From NCBI RefSeq assembly GCF_000426545.1, contig NZ_AUFO01000038.1:1-38702 (forward strand): DNA of 38,702 bases, written 5' to 3'. This DNA is from Paenibacillus massiliensis subsp. panacisoli DSM 21345. Its GTDB lineage: Bacteria > Bacillota > Bacilli > Paenibacillales > Paenibacillaceae. The notes beneath the pieces were generated by a model. That model worked only from the letters and a program-made list of their open reading frames with translations. It was not told the origin of the DNA and made no database searches. The position numbers and the translations under genes are program-made. Shown here piece by piece: positions 7,385-15,391 of this stretch. Within the stretch, counting starts at the first letter, position 1; each line of letters opens with the position of its first letter.

Positions 7385-8908
7385 ATGAAAAGAACACAGT
7401 CACAGCCTGAATCAGCCCATATACAGTCGGAACCAACATATATACAATCTGAATCAGCCCATATACAGTCCGAACCAGCACACACACAGTCTGAATCGGC
7501 ATATGCACAGCTCGGATCAGCACAGTCCGAATCTGCCCCTGTGCAGCTTAAATATGCTAGCATTGCTGCGGACCTGCGGACAGAGCTATTGAACCGGCGA
7601 ATTCCGCGCGGTGTGGATGGCTACAAGCTGCCATCTGTACGTGTGTTGGCAGCCCGATACCAATGCAGCAAAAGTACCGTCCTGCAGGCCTATGCGGAGC
7701 TGGAGAGGGAGCATCTTGTCTACAGTCTACCCAAGAGTGGGTATTTTGCAGTGACAAGTGGCCCAGATTCTCGTTCTGCCCAGGATGAAGGGGGGCCGCT
7801 GGATTTTGCCTCCGCCGCTCCTGACCCCAGAGTATTTCCCTATGTGGATTTTCAGCACTGCATTAATCAAGCTATCGACAACTACCGCACGGATCTCTTT
7901 GTCTATGGCACATCTCAAGGGCTACCATCACTCAGGGCCTTGCTGCAGGAGCGATTGACGGACCATCAGGTATTTACCCGCCGAGAGCAGATTTGTGTTA
8001 CGTCAGGTGTCCAGCAGGCACTAGCTGTGTTAATCACGATGCCTTTCCCGAACAAGAAGTCAGGCATTGTCATTGAAGATCCAGGCTATCATAATATGTT
8101 CCCGTTGCTGCGAGGGTTGCAGGCGAGCTATTATACAGTCCCTCGTCATTTGGACGGTCTGGATATGGATCGGTTGGAGCAGCTACTTCAGACGGGAGAG
8201 ATCAAATTCATTTATGTCATGCCCCGGTTCCATAACCCGCTCGGGGTATCCCTGACGATAGCCCAGAAGCAGCGTCTCATCGAATTGGCTCAACATTATG
8301 ATAGCTATATTGTGGAGGATGATTACCTCGCAGATCTGGATACGGATAGCAAAAGGGACCCGGTCTACGCCTATGATCGCAGCGGGAGGGTAATCTATCT
8401 GAAGAGCTTCTCCAAGATCATCTTTCCTGGCCTGCGTCTGGGCGTGGCTGTGCTGCCAGCAGAGCTGATTGAGAGCTTCGCACATTACAAGACCATACTT
8501 GATATCGATAGCTCTACCCTGTCGCAGGCTGCACTGGAAATCTATATTCGTAGTGGAATGTATGATCGACATCGTCGCGGCATTCGTGAGCAGTATACGG
8601 CAAGGATGAAGATGCTCAATAGTATGCTGGACCGACTTGGGGATCACCCAGCCTTTGCCGAAGCACCACGTAATGGAGGAGAACATACTGTGCTTCCTTT
8701 GCCTGCAAACCTGTCCTACAGGGCATTACTGAGCGGGCTGTCTAAGCGAGGGGTGCATGCAGACACAGCTAATCGATATTTTGCAGATCAGGATCGAGCT
8801 ACACCGTTATTGAGGTTGAACATTTCCAATGTGCATGAGTCGCAGATCGAACGGGGCTTGGTGATGGTACGTGAGGAGCTGGAACGGCTGGATCGCCGCA
8901 AAAGATAG
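7385..8908 (+). CDS. MocR/GabR-type regulator (GntR winged helix fused to aminotransferase fold)
   Basis: Transcription factor of 507 aa. A GntR-type winged helix at about residues 57-125 (YKLPSVRVLAARYQCSKSTV then LVYSLPKSGYFAV) is followed by a fold-type I aminotransferase-like domain from about 140, with PLP lysine Lys344 in LKSFSKIIFPGLRLG and the cofactor aspartate in IVEDDYLADLD. The domain senses a PLP adduct rather than carrying out transamination in characterised relatives. Unusually, residues 9-55 form seven repeats of a seven-residue unit E-S/P-A-H/Y-I/T-Q-S (one unit shortened), which puts the HTH about 45 residues later than usual. It probably controls the divergent EamA exporter and itself. 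Confidence 0.88.
   Translation: MKRTQSQPESAHIQSEPTYIQSESAHIQSEPAHTQSESAYAQLGSAQSESAPVQLKYASIAADLRTELLNRRIPRGVDGYKLPSVRVLAARYQCSKSTVLQAYAELEREHLVYSLPKSGYFAVTSGPDSRSAQDEGGPLDFASAAPDPRVFPYVDFQHCINQAIDNYRTDLFVYGTSQGLPSLRALLQERLTDHQVFTRREQICVTSGVQQALAVLITMPFPNKKSGIVIEDPGYHNMFPLLRGLQASYYTVPRHLDGLDMDRLEQLLQTGEIKFIYVMPRFHNPLGVSLTIAQKQRLIELAQHYDSYIVEDDYLADLDTDSKRDPVYAYDRSGRVIYLKSFSKIIFPGLRLGVAVLPAELIESFAHYKTILDIDSSTLSQAALEIYIRSGMYDRHRRGIREQYTARMKMLNSMLDRLGDHPAFAEAPRNGGEHTVLPLPANLSYRALLSGLSKRGVHADTANRYFADQDRATPLLRLNISNVHESQIERGLVMVREELERLDRRKR
7409..7549 (+). repeat. 21-bp coding tandem repeat at the start of the MocR-type gene
   Basis: Seven in-frame units beginning at 7409, 7430, 7451, 7472, 7493, 7514 (15-bp short unit) and 7529. 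The first and third copies agree at 20 of 21 bases. The unit encodes E-S/P-A/T-H/Y-I/T-Q-S. Confidence 0.85.
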
Positions 8909-9218
8909 GGCGGGATGAGCCCAAGGGATCTGGTTAAGCGGCTCATCGTCTACGGATGTTGTTAGTCAAACGCGAACAGGGCTATGCCACAGTCTTGGAA
9001 AAGACAGCAGCATAGCCCTGTATAGTGGCACTATATAATTAGCAGACCAAATGTGACAAGACATACAAACAATTTAAGATAAACAAGTTAACAAGAAATA
9101 GTTAAGAAGAACAAGCTGAATAAGGTAATAGCTTAAGAATAAGGTAAAAGCTTACGCTCCGTCAGGCCATCAATTCTTGGCCTCGGCTAGCTACAGCCTG
9201 CCAGGTTCGTCCACAATC
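8909..9218. other. Intergenic region between convergent genes, with hairpin and 19-bp tandem duplication
   Basis: No gene seen. A strong 11-bp stem (CAGGGCTATGC 8977-8987 with GCATAGCCCTG 9010-9020), with an inner GTCTT/AAGAC pair, probably ends transcription of the regulator gene, although it lacks a T-run. An A-rich stretch (9050-9155) holds a 19-bp tandem duplication (9118-9136 and 9137-9155, two or so mismatches). AGGCCA/TGGCCT (9164-9183 region) may mark the end of the aminomutase transcript on the other strand. Confidence 0.5.
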
Positions 9219-10535
9219 TTACTTGCCCGCAGCGAGCAATCGGAGTGATTCATCCGCAGCTTCCAGCGTGGCGTCGATATCCTCATCTGTATGAGCGGTG
9301 GTCAGGAACCAGGCCTCATATTTGGATGGAGCCAGGTTAATACCACGATCTAGCATATGGCGGAAGAAGCTGGCGAAGGCTTCACCATCCGTATCCTGTG
9401 CTTCATCATAGTTGGTAATTGGATGATCGCAGAAGTGTGTGGAGAAGGCTCCTCGAATGCGATTAATCGTAAGAGGGACACCATGTCTGCTCGCGGAGTC
9501 TGCCAGTCCTGAGGTCAGCTTGATCGCGAGACGCTCCATCTCCTCGTAGACGCCTTCTCCCTGGAGAACTTCAAGACAGGCGATGCCTGCCGAGATGGAG
9601 GCTGGATTGCCTGCCATCGTACCTGCTTGATAGGCAGGACCGAGTGGTGCCACTTGCTCCATAATCTCCTTGGTGCCGCCATAGGCGCCTATCGGTAGTC
9701 CACCACCCAGAATCTTGCCAAGGGCTGTCAGATCAGGCTGGATAGCCTCTAAATTATTCAGACCTGAATAAGTCTGCGTGGAACCGTAATGGAAGCGGAA
9801 GGCAGTAATGACTTCGTCATAGATTACGAGGGAGCCGTTGCTGCGCGCCATCGCACACAATCCCTCCAGGAAGCCTGGTGCTGGCATGACCATACCGAAG
9901 TTACCGACAATCGGCTCGACCATCACGGCAGCAACCTCATCCCCCCAATGTTCCAGGGCTTGTCTCAGGCTGCCCAGGTCGTTGAATGGTACGGTGATGA
10001 CTTCGCTCGCCAGACTCGCCGGGATGCCTGCACTGTCAGGAATTCCTAATGTGGAGGGACCCGAGCCAGCTGCGACCAGGACCAGATCAGAGTGACCGTG
10101 ATAGCAGCCCGCAAATTTGATGATCTTGTTGCGATTGGTATACGCGCGTGCGACCCGGATCGTCGTCATGACGGCCTCGGTTCCCGAGTTCACAAAGCGT
10201 ACCTTGTCCAAAGATGGGATAGCCTCTTTGAGCATAGAAGCCAGCTTAATCTCAAGTCGGGTAGGGGTACCGTAGAGGACACCATTTGCCGCCGCTTCTG
10301 TAATGGCCTTAGTGATATGTGGATGGGCATGTCCGGTAATGATGGGGCCATATGCCGCCAGATAATCAATGTAACGATTGCCGTCCTCGTCCCAGAAGTG
10401 GGACCCGGCTGCCTTCTTCATGAAGACGGGGGAGCCACCGCCTACAGCCTTGAACGAACGCGAAGGGCTGTTGACCCCACCTACAATATGCTCCAGTGCT
10501 TCCTGATACAGTGATGCTGAAGTGTCTCGATTCAT
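9219..10535 (-). CDS. hemL: Glutamate-1-semialdehyde 2,1-aminomutase (GsaB/HemL2 type)
   Basis: PLP enzyme that moves the amino group of glutamate-1-semialdehyde to give 5-aminolevulinate, the C5-pathway precursor of haem. The 438-aa protein has the family start VGGVNSPSRSFKAVGGG, the cofactor aspartate in IYDEVITAFR (Asp240) and the Schiff-base lysine in ALGKILGGGLPIGAYGG (Lys274). The AAYGPIITGHAHPHI segment is characteristic of the second Bacillus paralogue (GsaB) rather than the HemL of the hem operon, and no other hem gene is adjacent. A main-operon copy elsewhere in the genome is therefore likely (inference). AAAGGA precedes ATG 10535. Confidence 0.92.
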   Translation of the reverse strand: MNRDTSASLYQEALEHIVGGVNSPSRSFKAVGGGSPVFMKKAAGSHFWDEDGNRYIDYLAAYGPIITGHAHPHITKAITEAAANGVLYGTPTRLEIKLASMLKEAIPSLDKVRFVNSGTEAVMTTIRVARAYTNRNKIIKFAGCYHGHSDLVLVAAGSGPSTLGIPDSAGIPASLASEVITVPFNDLGSLRQALEHWGDEVAAVMVEPIVGNFGMVMPAPGFLEGLCAMARSNGSLVIYDEVITAFRFHYGSTQTYSGLNNLEAIQPDLTALGKILGGGLPIGAYGGTKEIMEQVAPLGPAYQAGTMAGNPASISAGIACLEVLQGEGVYEEMERLAIKLTSGLADSASRHGVPLTINRIRGAFSTHFCDHPITNYDEAQDTDGEAFASFFRHMLDRGINLAPSKYEAWFLTTAHTDEDIDATLEAADESLRLLAAGK

Positions 10536-10613
10536 GTATATAGATTCCTTTCTGCGCCTGTCAGCAGGCGATAACCTGATTTATAAGTTGTGCTGCATGC
10601 GGGTAACATAGCT

Positions 10614-10622
10614 ATTATATCA
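10614..10622 (-). promoter_or_regulatory. Extended -10 promoter element for the aminomutase gene
   Basis: On the minus strand the sequence reads TGATATAAT, a perfect extended -10, about 80 bp before the start codon. No good -35 is present. A small stem-loop (CGCCTG/CAGGCG, 10555-10570) lies between it and the ribosome-binding site. Confidence 0.45.
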
Positions 10623-10723
10623 GACTGCTGCCGCAGGTTATGTGACAGTTTTGGAGGAAAGGCTATCCAGTAGCCCGTCAAACTCCTTGTTTTTTCAAAG
10701 CACAGCACGTGCAGTGAGCGGCA

Positions 10724-10765
10724 CAAAAAAAGATGCCCTCCCCCATACAGGGTGGAGAGCATCCA
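10724..10765 (-). terminator. Terminator of the LCP gene
   Basis: Read on the minus strand, GGATGCTCTCCACCC pairs imperfectly with GGGGGAGGGCATC (10732-10764) and continues into seven T residues (A-run at 10725-10731 on the plus strand). It lies about 45 bp after the stop codon. Confidence 0.8.
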
Positions 10766-10809
10766 TGAACTGCTGCTGAATGTTATTCAGATGAAAATCA
10801 GTATCTCTT

Positions 10810-11916
10810 CTAATTTATGTCAGATACAGATGCTCGACTGCTACTGCTGCCAGAAGAAGGCTCTGATGCAGATTCCCGGGGACTGGTGGGAGGCGGTGAT
10901 TTGCTATCCGTCCCTGTACCCGTTCCCGTGTCATCCTGCTCTGGAGTCTCCTCCTCAGGCGTGGAGTTCAGGAATTCCTGAATGTACTCCTTAAGCTTAT
11001 CCTCTCTGCCAACAGTCAGGACAGCTGCTCCATTAATACGTTCCTCCTTGAGCATGTTCATTGGTGGAATCTGTTCACTACCGCCGAATTTACTCTCGTA
11101 CCCGACACTAGCCAGCTTCCACATATCATTCACGGACAGGTTCGTATCAATGAACGGATTCACCTGCTCCAGAATGCTCGGCAGCTTGGCAATGGAGGTC
11201 GTGGTCTGCATTTTCTCAGCAATAGCCTTTAGCAATTCCCGCTGACGACTAGTTCGGGAGAAGTCGGACATCTTGTCATGCCGGAAACGGACATATTGCA
11301 AGGCTGTATTTCCGTCCAGATGCTGCATGCCCTGCTTGAGGTCAATGTCATAGAGATGCTTATCGGCCTTACTGATGTACTTCATGTCCTTCTCGACTTC
11401 AAAGTCCACACCGCCAATCGCATCGACCAGCTTGATGAAGCCTTGAAAGTCTGTGTATACGTAGTATTGGATATCAATTCCGAGTAAGTCGCCTGCGGCC
11501 TTCATTGCTGTATTCGGGCCGTGGGTAATCGCGGTATTGATCCGATTTCTTCCATGGTCAGGAATAGATGTATAGGTGTCGCGAAGCAAGGAGAACAAGT
11601 GATATTTCTTCTGCACAGGGTCGAGGGACAACACCAGCATACTGTCTGAGCGTGGAACGCCTTCGTCCTGAGCATCACGTGAATCAACGCCCATGAGCAG
11701 GATGTTGACTCGCTCGGTACCCTCCCATTTTGGTGGATCAGGAGTCACAACCTTGTCGATCTTCTCAATATTGTGGAACGGAGAAGCCTCTCCCGTCTTT
11801 TGAAGCTGATTCAACTGATTATATATGGATGTGAAATAAAAGATGACAACACCGATCACCGCAACGGCTATGACAGCCAAAACGGTCCAGATCGTTCTTT
11901 TGGTCTTTCTGGTCAT
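10810..11916 (-). CDS. LytR-CpsA-Psr (LCP) family cell-wall glycopolymer ligase
   Basis: Membrane-anchored enzyme that transfers teichoic-acid-like or other glycopolymers from a lipid carrier to peptidoglycan on the outer face of the membrane. A short basic N-terminus and one helix (about residues 9-28) are followed by the LCP domain from about residue 68: NILLMGVDSRD, the RSDSM block (Arg89, Asp91), LLRDTY (Arg112), GRNRIN, and YVRFRHD...DFSRTSRQ (Arg210, Arg212, Asp218, Arg221, Arg224). All pyrophosphate and metal-binding positions seen in the family are kept. The last 50 residues are a low-complexity Thr/Gly then Pro/Ser tail, probably a wall-spanning linker. Start ATG 11916 follows GGGAG. 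Confidence 0.9.
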   Translation of the reverse strand: MTRKTKRTIWTVLAVIAVAVIGVVIFYFTSIYNQLNQLQKTGEASPFHNIEKIDKVVTPDPPKWEGTERVNILLMGVDSRDAQDEGVPRSDSMLVLSLDPVQKKYHLFSLLRDTYTSIPDHGRNRINTAITHGPNTAMKAAGDLLGIDIQYYVYTDFQGFIKLVDAIGGVDFEVEKDMKYISKADKHLYDIDLKQGMQHLDGNTALQYVRFRHDKMSDFSRTSRQRELLKAIAEKMQTTTSIAKLPSILEQVNPFIDTNLSVNDMWKLASVGYESKFGGSEQIPPMNMLKEERINGAAVLTVGREDKLKEYIQEFLNSTPEEETPEQDDTGTGTGTDSKSPPPTSPRESASEPSSGSSSSRASVSDIN

Positions 11917-11952
11917 GTTTCCAGTTCTCCCTTTCCCTTTTCAATTCATTAC

Positions 11953-11981
11953 ATTATAATTTCTTTTTGGAGCTCAATCAA
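11953..11981 (-). promoter_or_regulatory. Sigma-A promoter of the LCP gene
   Basis: On the minus strand TTGATT (11976-11981) and a perfect TATAAT (11953-11958) are separated by 17 bp, about 37 bp before the LCP start codon. The region is shared with the divergent ABC exporter gene at 12001. Confidence 0.7.
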
Positions 11982-12000
11982 TTACACAGTGAGGTACAAT

Positions 12001-13047
12001 ATGTTAGCTATTGATGTTCAGCAATTGCGCAAGACGTTTCATGTCCATAAGAGCCGGGAGGGCCTGAAGGGTGCCTTCCTTGATTTATTTCGACGCGAAT
12101 ACCGGGAAGTGATGGCTGTAAAAGATATTTCCTTTCAGATTCCGCAGGGGGAGATTTGCGGCTACATTGGTGAGAATGGGGCGGGGAAATCGACTACGAT
12201 TAAAATGCTTACGGGCATTCTGGTGCCTACTTCAGGAACGCTGAAGGTAGGTGGGTATACGCCTTATGAGGAAAGAGAACAGTTCGTCCGTAATATCGGC
12301 GTCGTATTCGGACAGCGCAGTCAACTCTGGTGGGATATTGGCGTCATTGAATCATTTCAGCTGCTTCGGAAAGTATATCAGGTTCCAGATGCGGACTTCA
12401 AGCGTCGATTAGATGAATTGGTAGAGCGCCTGCAGCTTCAGGAACTGCTTAATCGTCCCGTTCGCAAGCTTAGTCTGGGACAGCGGATGCGCTGTGAACT
12501 GGTAGCAGCTCTGCTGCATAATCCGTCGATTGTCTTCTTGGACGAGCCTACGATCGGACTGGATATTGTGGTCAAATCGGAAATACGCGAATTCCTCAAG
12601 GATATGAACCGTGAGCATGGAACGACGATTCTGCTTACTACCCATGATCTTCAGGATATCGAGGCACTGTGCTCCCGGGTCATTATGCTCGATGACGGGA
12701 ACATCATCTATGATGGTGGCCTTGAAGAGTTGAAATCTCGCTGGGGAACCGGACGGGAGGTCCTGTTCCAATTCGGGACACCTGCGAGCCTGGAGCAGCT
12801 TCGGCAATGGACTGCTGGCATGCCAGTAGAATGGGAAGCTGAGCATGATCTGATGGCCAAGGTATGGATTCCTCTGGAATATAACGTATCTGATGTGCTC
12901 GGTGTCGTCGTGGGGCGCACGGACATTACGGATATCAAAATTATCGAGACAAATACGGACGATATTGTACGCAGAATCTACCAGTCGGGTTCCGCTGATC
13001 GACCGGAGGCTGCTGCCCCGCAAGAGGAGGCGGTCACGCATGCTTAG
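12001..13047 (+). CDS. ABC-2 exporter ATP-binding protein
   Basis: Cytosolic ATPase of a three-gene exporter. ATG 12001 is chosen (GAGGT six bases upstream), because longer forms of the frame would run back across the LCP gene. Walker A GENGAGKST lies at about residues 57-65, the Q-loop VFGQRSQLWW near 103, the signature LSLGQRMR at 157-164, Walker B IVFLDEPTIGLD at 177-188 and the switch His in TTHDLQDIE. The long insertion before the core (GLKGAFLDLFRREYREVMAV) and the 130-residue C-terminal region are usual for this subgroup. The substrate is unknown; relatives handle drugs or cell-envelope compounds. Confidence 0.88.
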   Translation: MLAIDVQQLRKTFHVHKSREGLKGAFLDLFRREYREVMAVKDISFQIPQGEICGYIGENGAGKSTTIKMLTGILVPTSGTLKVGGYTPYEEREQFVRNIGVVFGQRSQLWWDIGVIESFQLLRKVYQVPDADFKRRLDELVERLQLQELLNRPVRKLSLGQRMRCELVAALLHNPSIVFLDEPTIGLDIVVKSEIREFLKDMNREHGTTILLTTHDLQDIEALCSRVIMLDDGNIIYDGGLEELKSRWGTGREVLFQFGTPASLEQLRQWTAGMPVEWEAEHDLMAKVWIPLEYNVSDVLGVVVGRTDITDIKIIETNTDDIVRRIYQSGSADRPEAAAPQEEAVTHA

Positions 13048-13837
13048 TGTGTATTCCGATTTTATTCGCATTCGTTTTCTGACGATGCTGGCCTATCGAA
13101 TCAATTATTACTCAGGCATACTTATATATACCCTGAATATCGGTGTGTATTACTTTACTTACATGGCGATTTATGGAGGTGGCAGTCAGGAGCTTGGAGG
13201 CTTTACCGCTGCACAGATGACCACCTATGTGGCTGTATCGTGGATGGCCCGGGCGTTCTATTTCAACAATTTGGATCGTGAGATATCGACGGATATTCGC
13301 GATGGGAGCATTGCCATCCAGATCATACGGCCTTATAACTATATTCTGGTCAAAATGACACAGGGATTGGGCGAAGGAATGTTCCGCTTTCTGATGCTGA
13401 TGATCCCCGGCATGCTTATTGCCATCCTGTTGTTCCCGGTGGAGCTTCCCCGTGACCCTTACGCCTGGATCGGATTTCTCGTGATGCTGTTCTTCAGCTT
13501 CCTGATCAATTCGCAGCTGAATGTCATTACAGGCTTGTCTGCATTCTTCATTGAAAATAATGAAGGCATGATGCGAATGAAACGGGTCATCGTCGATCTG
13601 TTCTCGGGGCTGGTAGTGCCAATTAGCTTATTCCCAGGCTGGCTGGAGCGCCTCTCGGCTTGGCTGCCCTTTCAGGCGATAACCTACCTTCCGGGCTCGG
13701 TGTTTACAGGGCGTGTGCAGGGGACAGGGATCTGGAATGTGTTAGGGATTCAGGTCCTGTGGTTCATCCTGCTGCTGATCCCCATGATCATCATCTGGCG
13801 TCTGGCGCGTCGCCGTCTGTTCGTGCAAGGAGGATAG
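13040..13837 (+). CDS. ABC-2 family permease (DUF990/ABC2_membrane_6 type), first subunit
   Basis: Membrane protein of about 265 aa with six predicted helices. ATG 13040 overlaps the end of the ATPase gene by 8 bp and has GAGGAGG eight bases upstream, pointing to translational coupling. The pattern DIRDGSIAIQIIRPYNYILVK in the first cytosolic segment and PFQAITYLPGSVFTGR near the end is typical of DUF990 permeases, which come as pairs with one ATPase. It probably dimerises with the following subunit. Confidence 0.85.
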   Translation: MLSVYSDFIRIRFLTMLAYRINYYSGILIYTLNIGVYYFTYMAIYGGGSQELGGFTAAQMTTYVAVSWMARAFYFNNLDREISTDIRDGSIAIQIIRPYNYILVKMTQGLGEGMFRFLMLMIPGMLIAILLFPVELPRDPYAWIGFLVMLFFSFLINSQLNVITGLSAFFIENNEGMMRMKRVIVDLFSGLVVPISLFPGWLERLSAWLPFQAITYLPGSVFTGRVQGTGIWNVLGIQVLWFILLLIPMIIIWRLARRRLFVQGG

Positions 13838-13842
13838 GTGTA

Positions 13843-14631
13843 ATGAAGTATTATTGGAGCTTAATCATTGAATATTTGAAAAATTACATGAAATCCAGGC
13901 TGACCTACCGCGCCGATTTCTGGGTGGAGGTCGTATCCGATCTATTATTCCAGGCCACGAACCTGATCTTCATCTTTGTGGTATTCATGCACACCGATAA
14001 TCTGGGCGGCTGGAGTCAGAGTGAGGTTCTGTTCGTCTATGGCTATTTCATGGTACCCTTTGGCGTGTTCAACTGCTTTGTCAACATGTGGGGGTTCGGA
14101 GAAAGGTACATCGTGAAGGGGGAAATGGACCGTGTCATGACACGTCCTGCCCATAATCTATTCCAGATCATGCTGGAAAATGTGGACCCACCTGCATTGG
14201 TCGGTTCATTGGTCGGCGTAATCATCATGATCGCGAGTGGCGCGCAGATGAGCATGGTCTTCGAATGGTGGTATATTCCGGGCTTGATCATTATGACGTT
14301 AAGCTCAGTTGCTATCTATACAGGGATCTATACGATGCTGACGTCTCTGTCCTTCTACTCGGATGCACCAACCGGTATCATTCCGCTGATGTACAACATA
14401 CAGGGCTATGGGCGCTACCCAGTTACGATCTACAATAGAACACTTCAGGTGCTGCTGACCTGGATTATTCCGTTCGCATTCGTAGGAGTCTATCCAGCCT
14501 CGTTGTTCCTGGAGCGCTCCGAGATGCGCATGATGGCACTGCTTACTCCAGTCATGGGTGCTATCTTCCTGACTTTGGGCTTGCTAGCCTGGAATCATGG
14601 TGTACGTCGTTATCGGGGAGCAGGCTCGTAA
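13843..14631 (+). CDS. ABC-2 family permease (DUF990/ABC2_membrane_6 type), second subunit
   Basis: Second membrane subunit (262 aa), starting 5 bp after the first with AAGGAGG at 13828-13834. It shares the layout of its partner: an N-terminal amphipathic stretch, a matching cytosolic motif (GEMDRVMTRPAHNLFQIM) and the IPFAFVGVYPASLFLERSE segment before the last helix. A longer reading frame from 13660 lies inside the previous gene and lacks a ribosome site, so the start at 13843 is firm. No terminator with a T-run follows in 14632-14915, where I see no gene. Confidence 0.85.
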   Translation: MKYYWSLIIEYLKNYMKSRLTYRADFWVEVVSDLLFQATNLIFIFVVFMHTDNLGGWSQSEVLFVYGYFMVPFGVFNCFVNMWGFGERYIVKGEMDRVMTRPAHNLFQIMLENVDPPALVGSLVGVIIMIASGAQMSMVFEWWYIPGLIIMTLSSVAIYTGIYTMLTSLSFYSDAPTGIIPLMYNIQGYGRYPVTIYNRTLQVLLTWIIPFAFVGVYPASLFLERSEMRMMALLTPVMGAIFLTLGLLAWNHGVRRYRGAGS

Positions 14632-14915
14632 GAAGGAAAGAGCGGCAGCAGTAACGGAATAACAGTTGAGAAATCAGTAGGAATTGGCACTAGAGGCCGC
14701 AGAGAGATAACTGTAAGCAAGCAATGAGAAAAAATGAAGTAAATACGGTAAGAAGCAGCCTCTTGTGAAGCAGATCATGACCCAGTTCTGGTCTGCCTCC
14801 TGAGCAGGCTACTCTTGCATGATCAGCTCGAATGGTATGTATAGCAAGTTCCAATGAATCCAATCGAGCTAAGATAGTTCATTTATTTGAGATACATATT
14901 TAGGAGGTAAGGTAC

Positions 14916-15377
14916 ATGGATGCAATCATAGGACAACCAGCGCCCGACTTTGAGCTGCCAGGCAGTGAGGGAGGGATGGTCAGACTATCGGATTACCGCG
15001 GGAGCAAGGTGATATTGTATTTCTATCCAAAGGATCTGACGGCAGCTTGCTCGACACAGGCCTGTGATTTTCGAGATCATCATGAGCAGTTCAGTGGACA
15101 AGGGGCGGTCATTCTCGGTGTAAGCACGGATCCGCTGCAGCGGCACAGCAAGTTCATTGAGAAGTACGGTCTGCCATTCCAGCTATTAGCGGATGAGGAG
15201 CATGTCGTGTCAGAGGCTTATGGTGTATGGCAGCAGAAGCAAATGTATGGCAAGCAGTACATGGGGATTGTGCGTTCCACCTTCCTCATTGATGAGGAAG
15301 GGATACTTGTACAGGAATGGCGTAAGGTGAAGGTGAAAGGGCACATAGAGAGCGTGCTTGCCCAATTGCATGCCTAG
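14916..15377 (+). CDS. bcp: Thiol peroxidase of the Bcp/PrxQ peroxiredoxin family
   Basis: Thioredoxin-dependent peroxidase (153 aa) that reduces hydrogen peroxide and organic hydroperoxides. The active-site segment YPKDLTAACSTQACDFRD carries the peroxidatic Cys45 and the resolving Cys50, which is the PrxQ arrangement, but the usual Thr-Pro-Gly before the first Cys is here Thr-Ala-Ala and the following Thr is Ser. A Ser can replace the catalytic Thr in peroxiredoxins, so activity is likely. A C-terminal VRSTFLIDEEG strand is normal. AGGAGGT precedes ATG 14916. It converges with the ger operon with only 14 bp between the stop codons. Confidence 0.92.
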   Translation: MDAIIGQPAPDFELPGSEGGMVRLSDYRGSKVILYFYPKDLTAACSTQACDFRDHHEQFSGQGAVILGVSTDPLQRHSKFIEKYGLPFQLLADEEHVVSEAYGVWQQKQMYGKQYMGIVRSTFLIDEEGILVQEWRKVKVKGHIESVLAQLHA

Positions 15378-15391
15378 TGGTGCTGTTTTAT

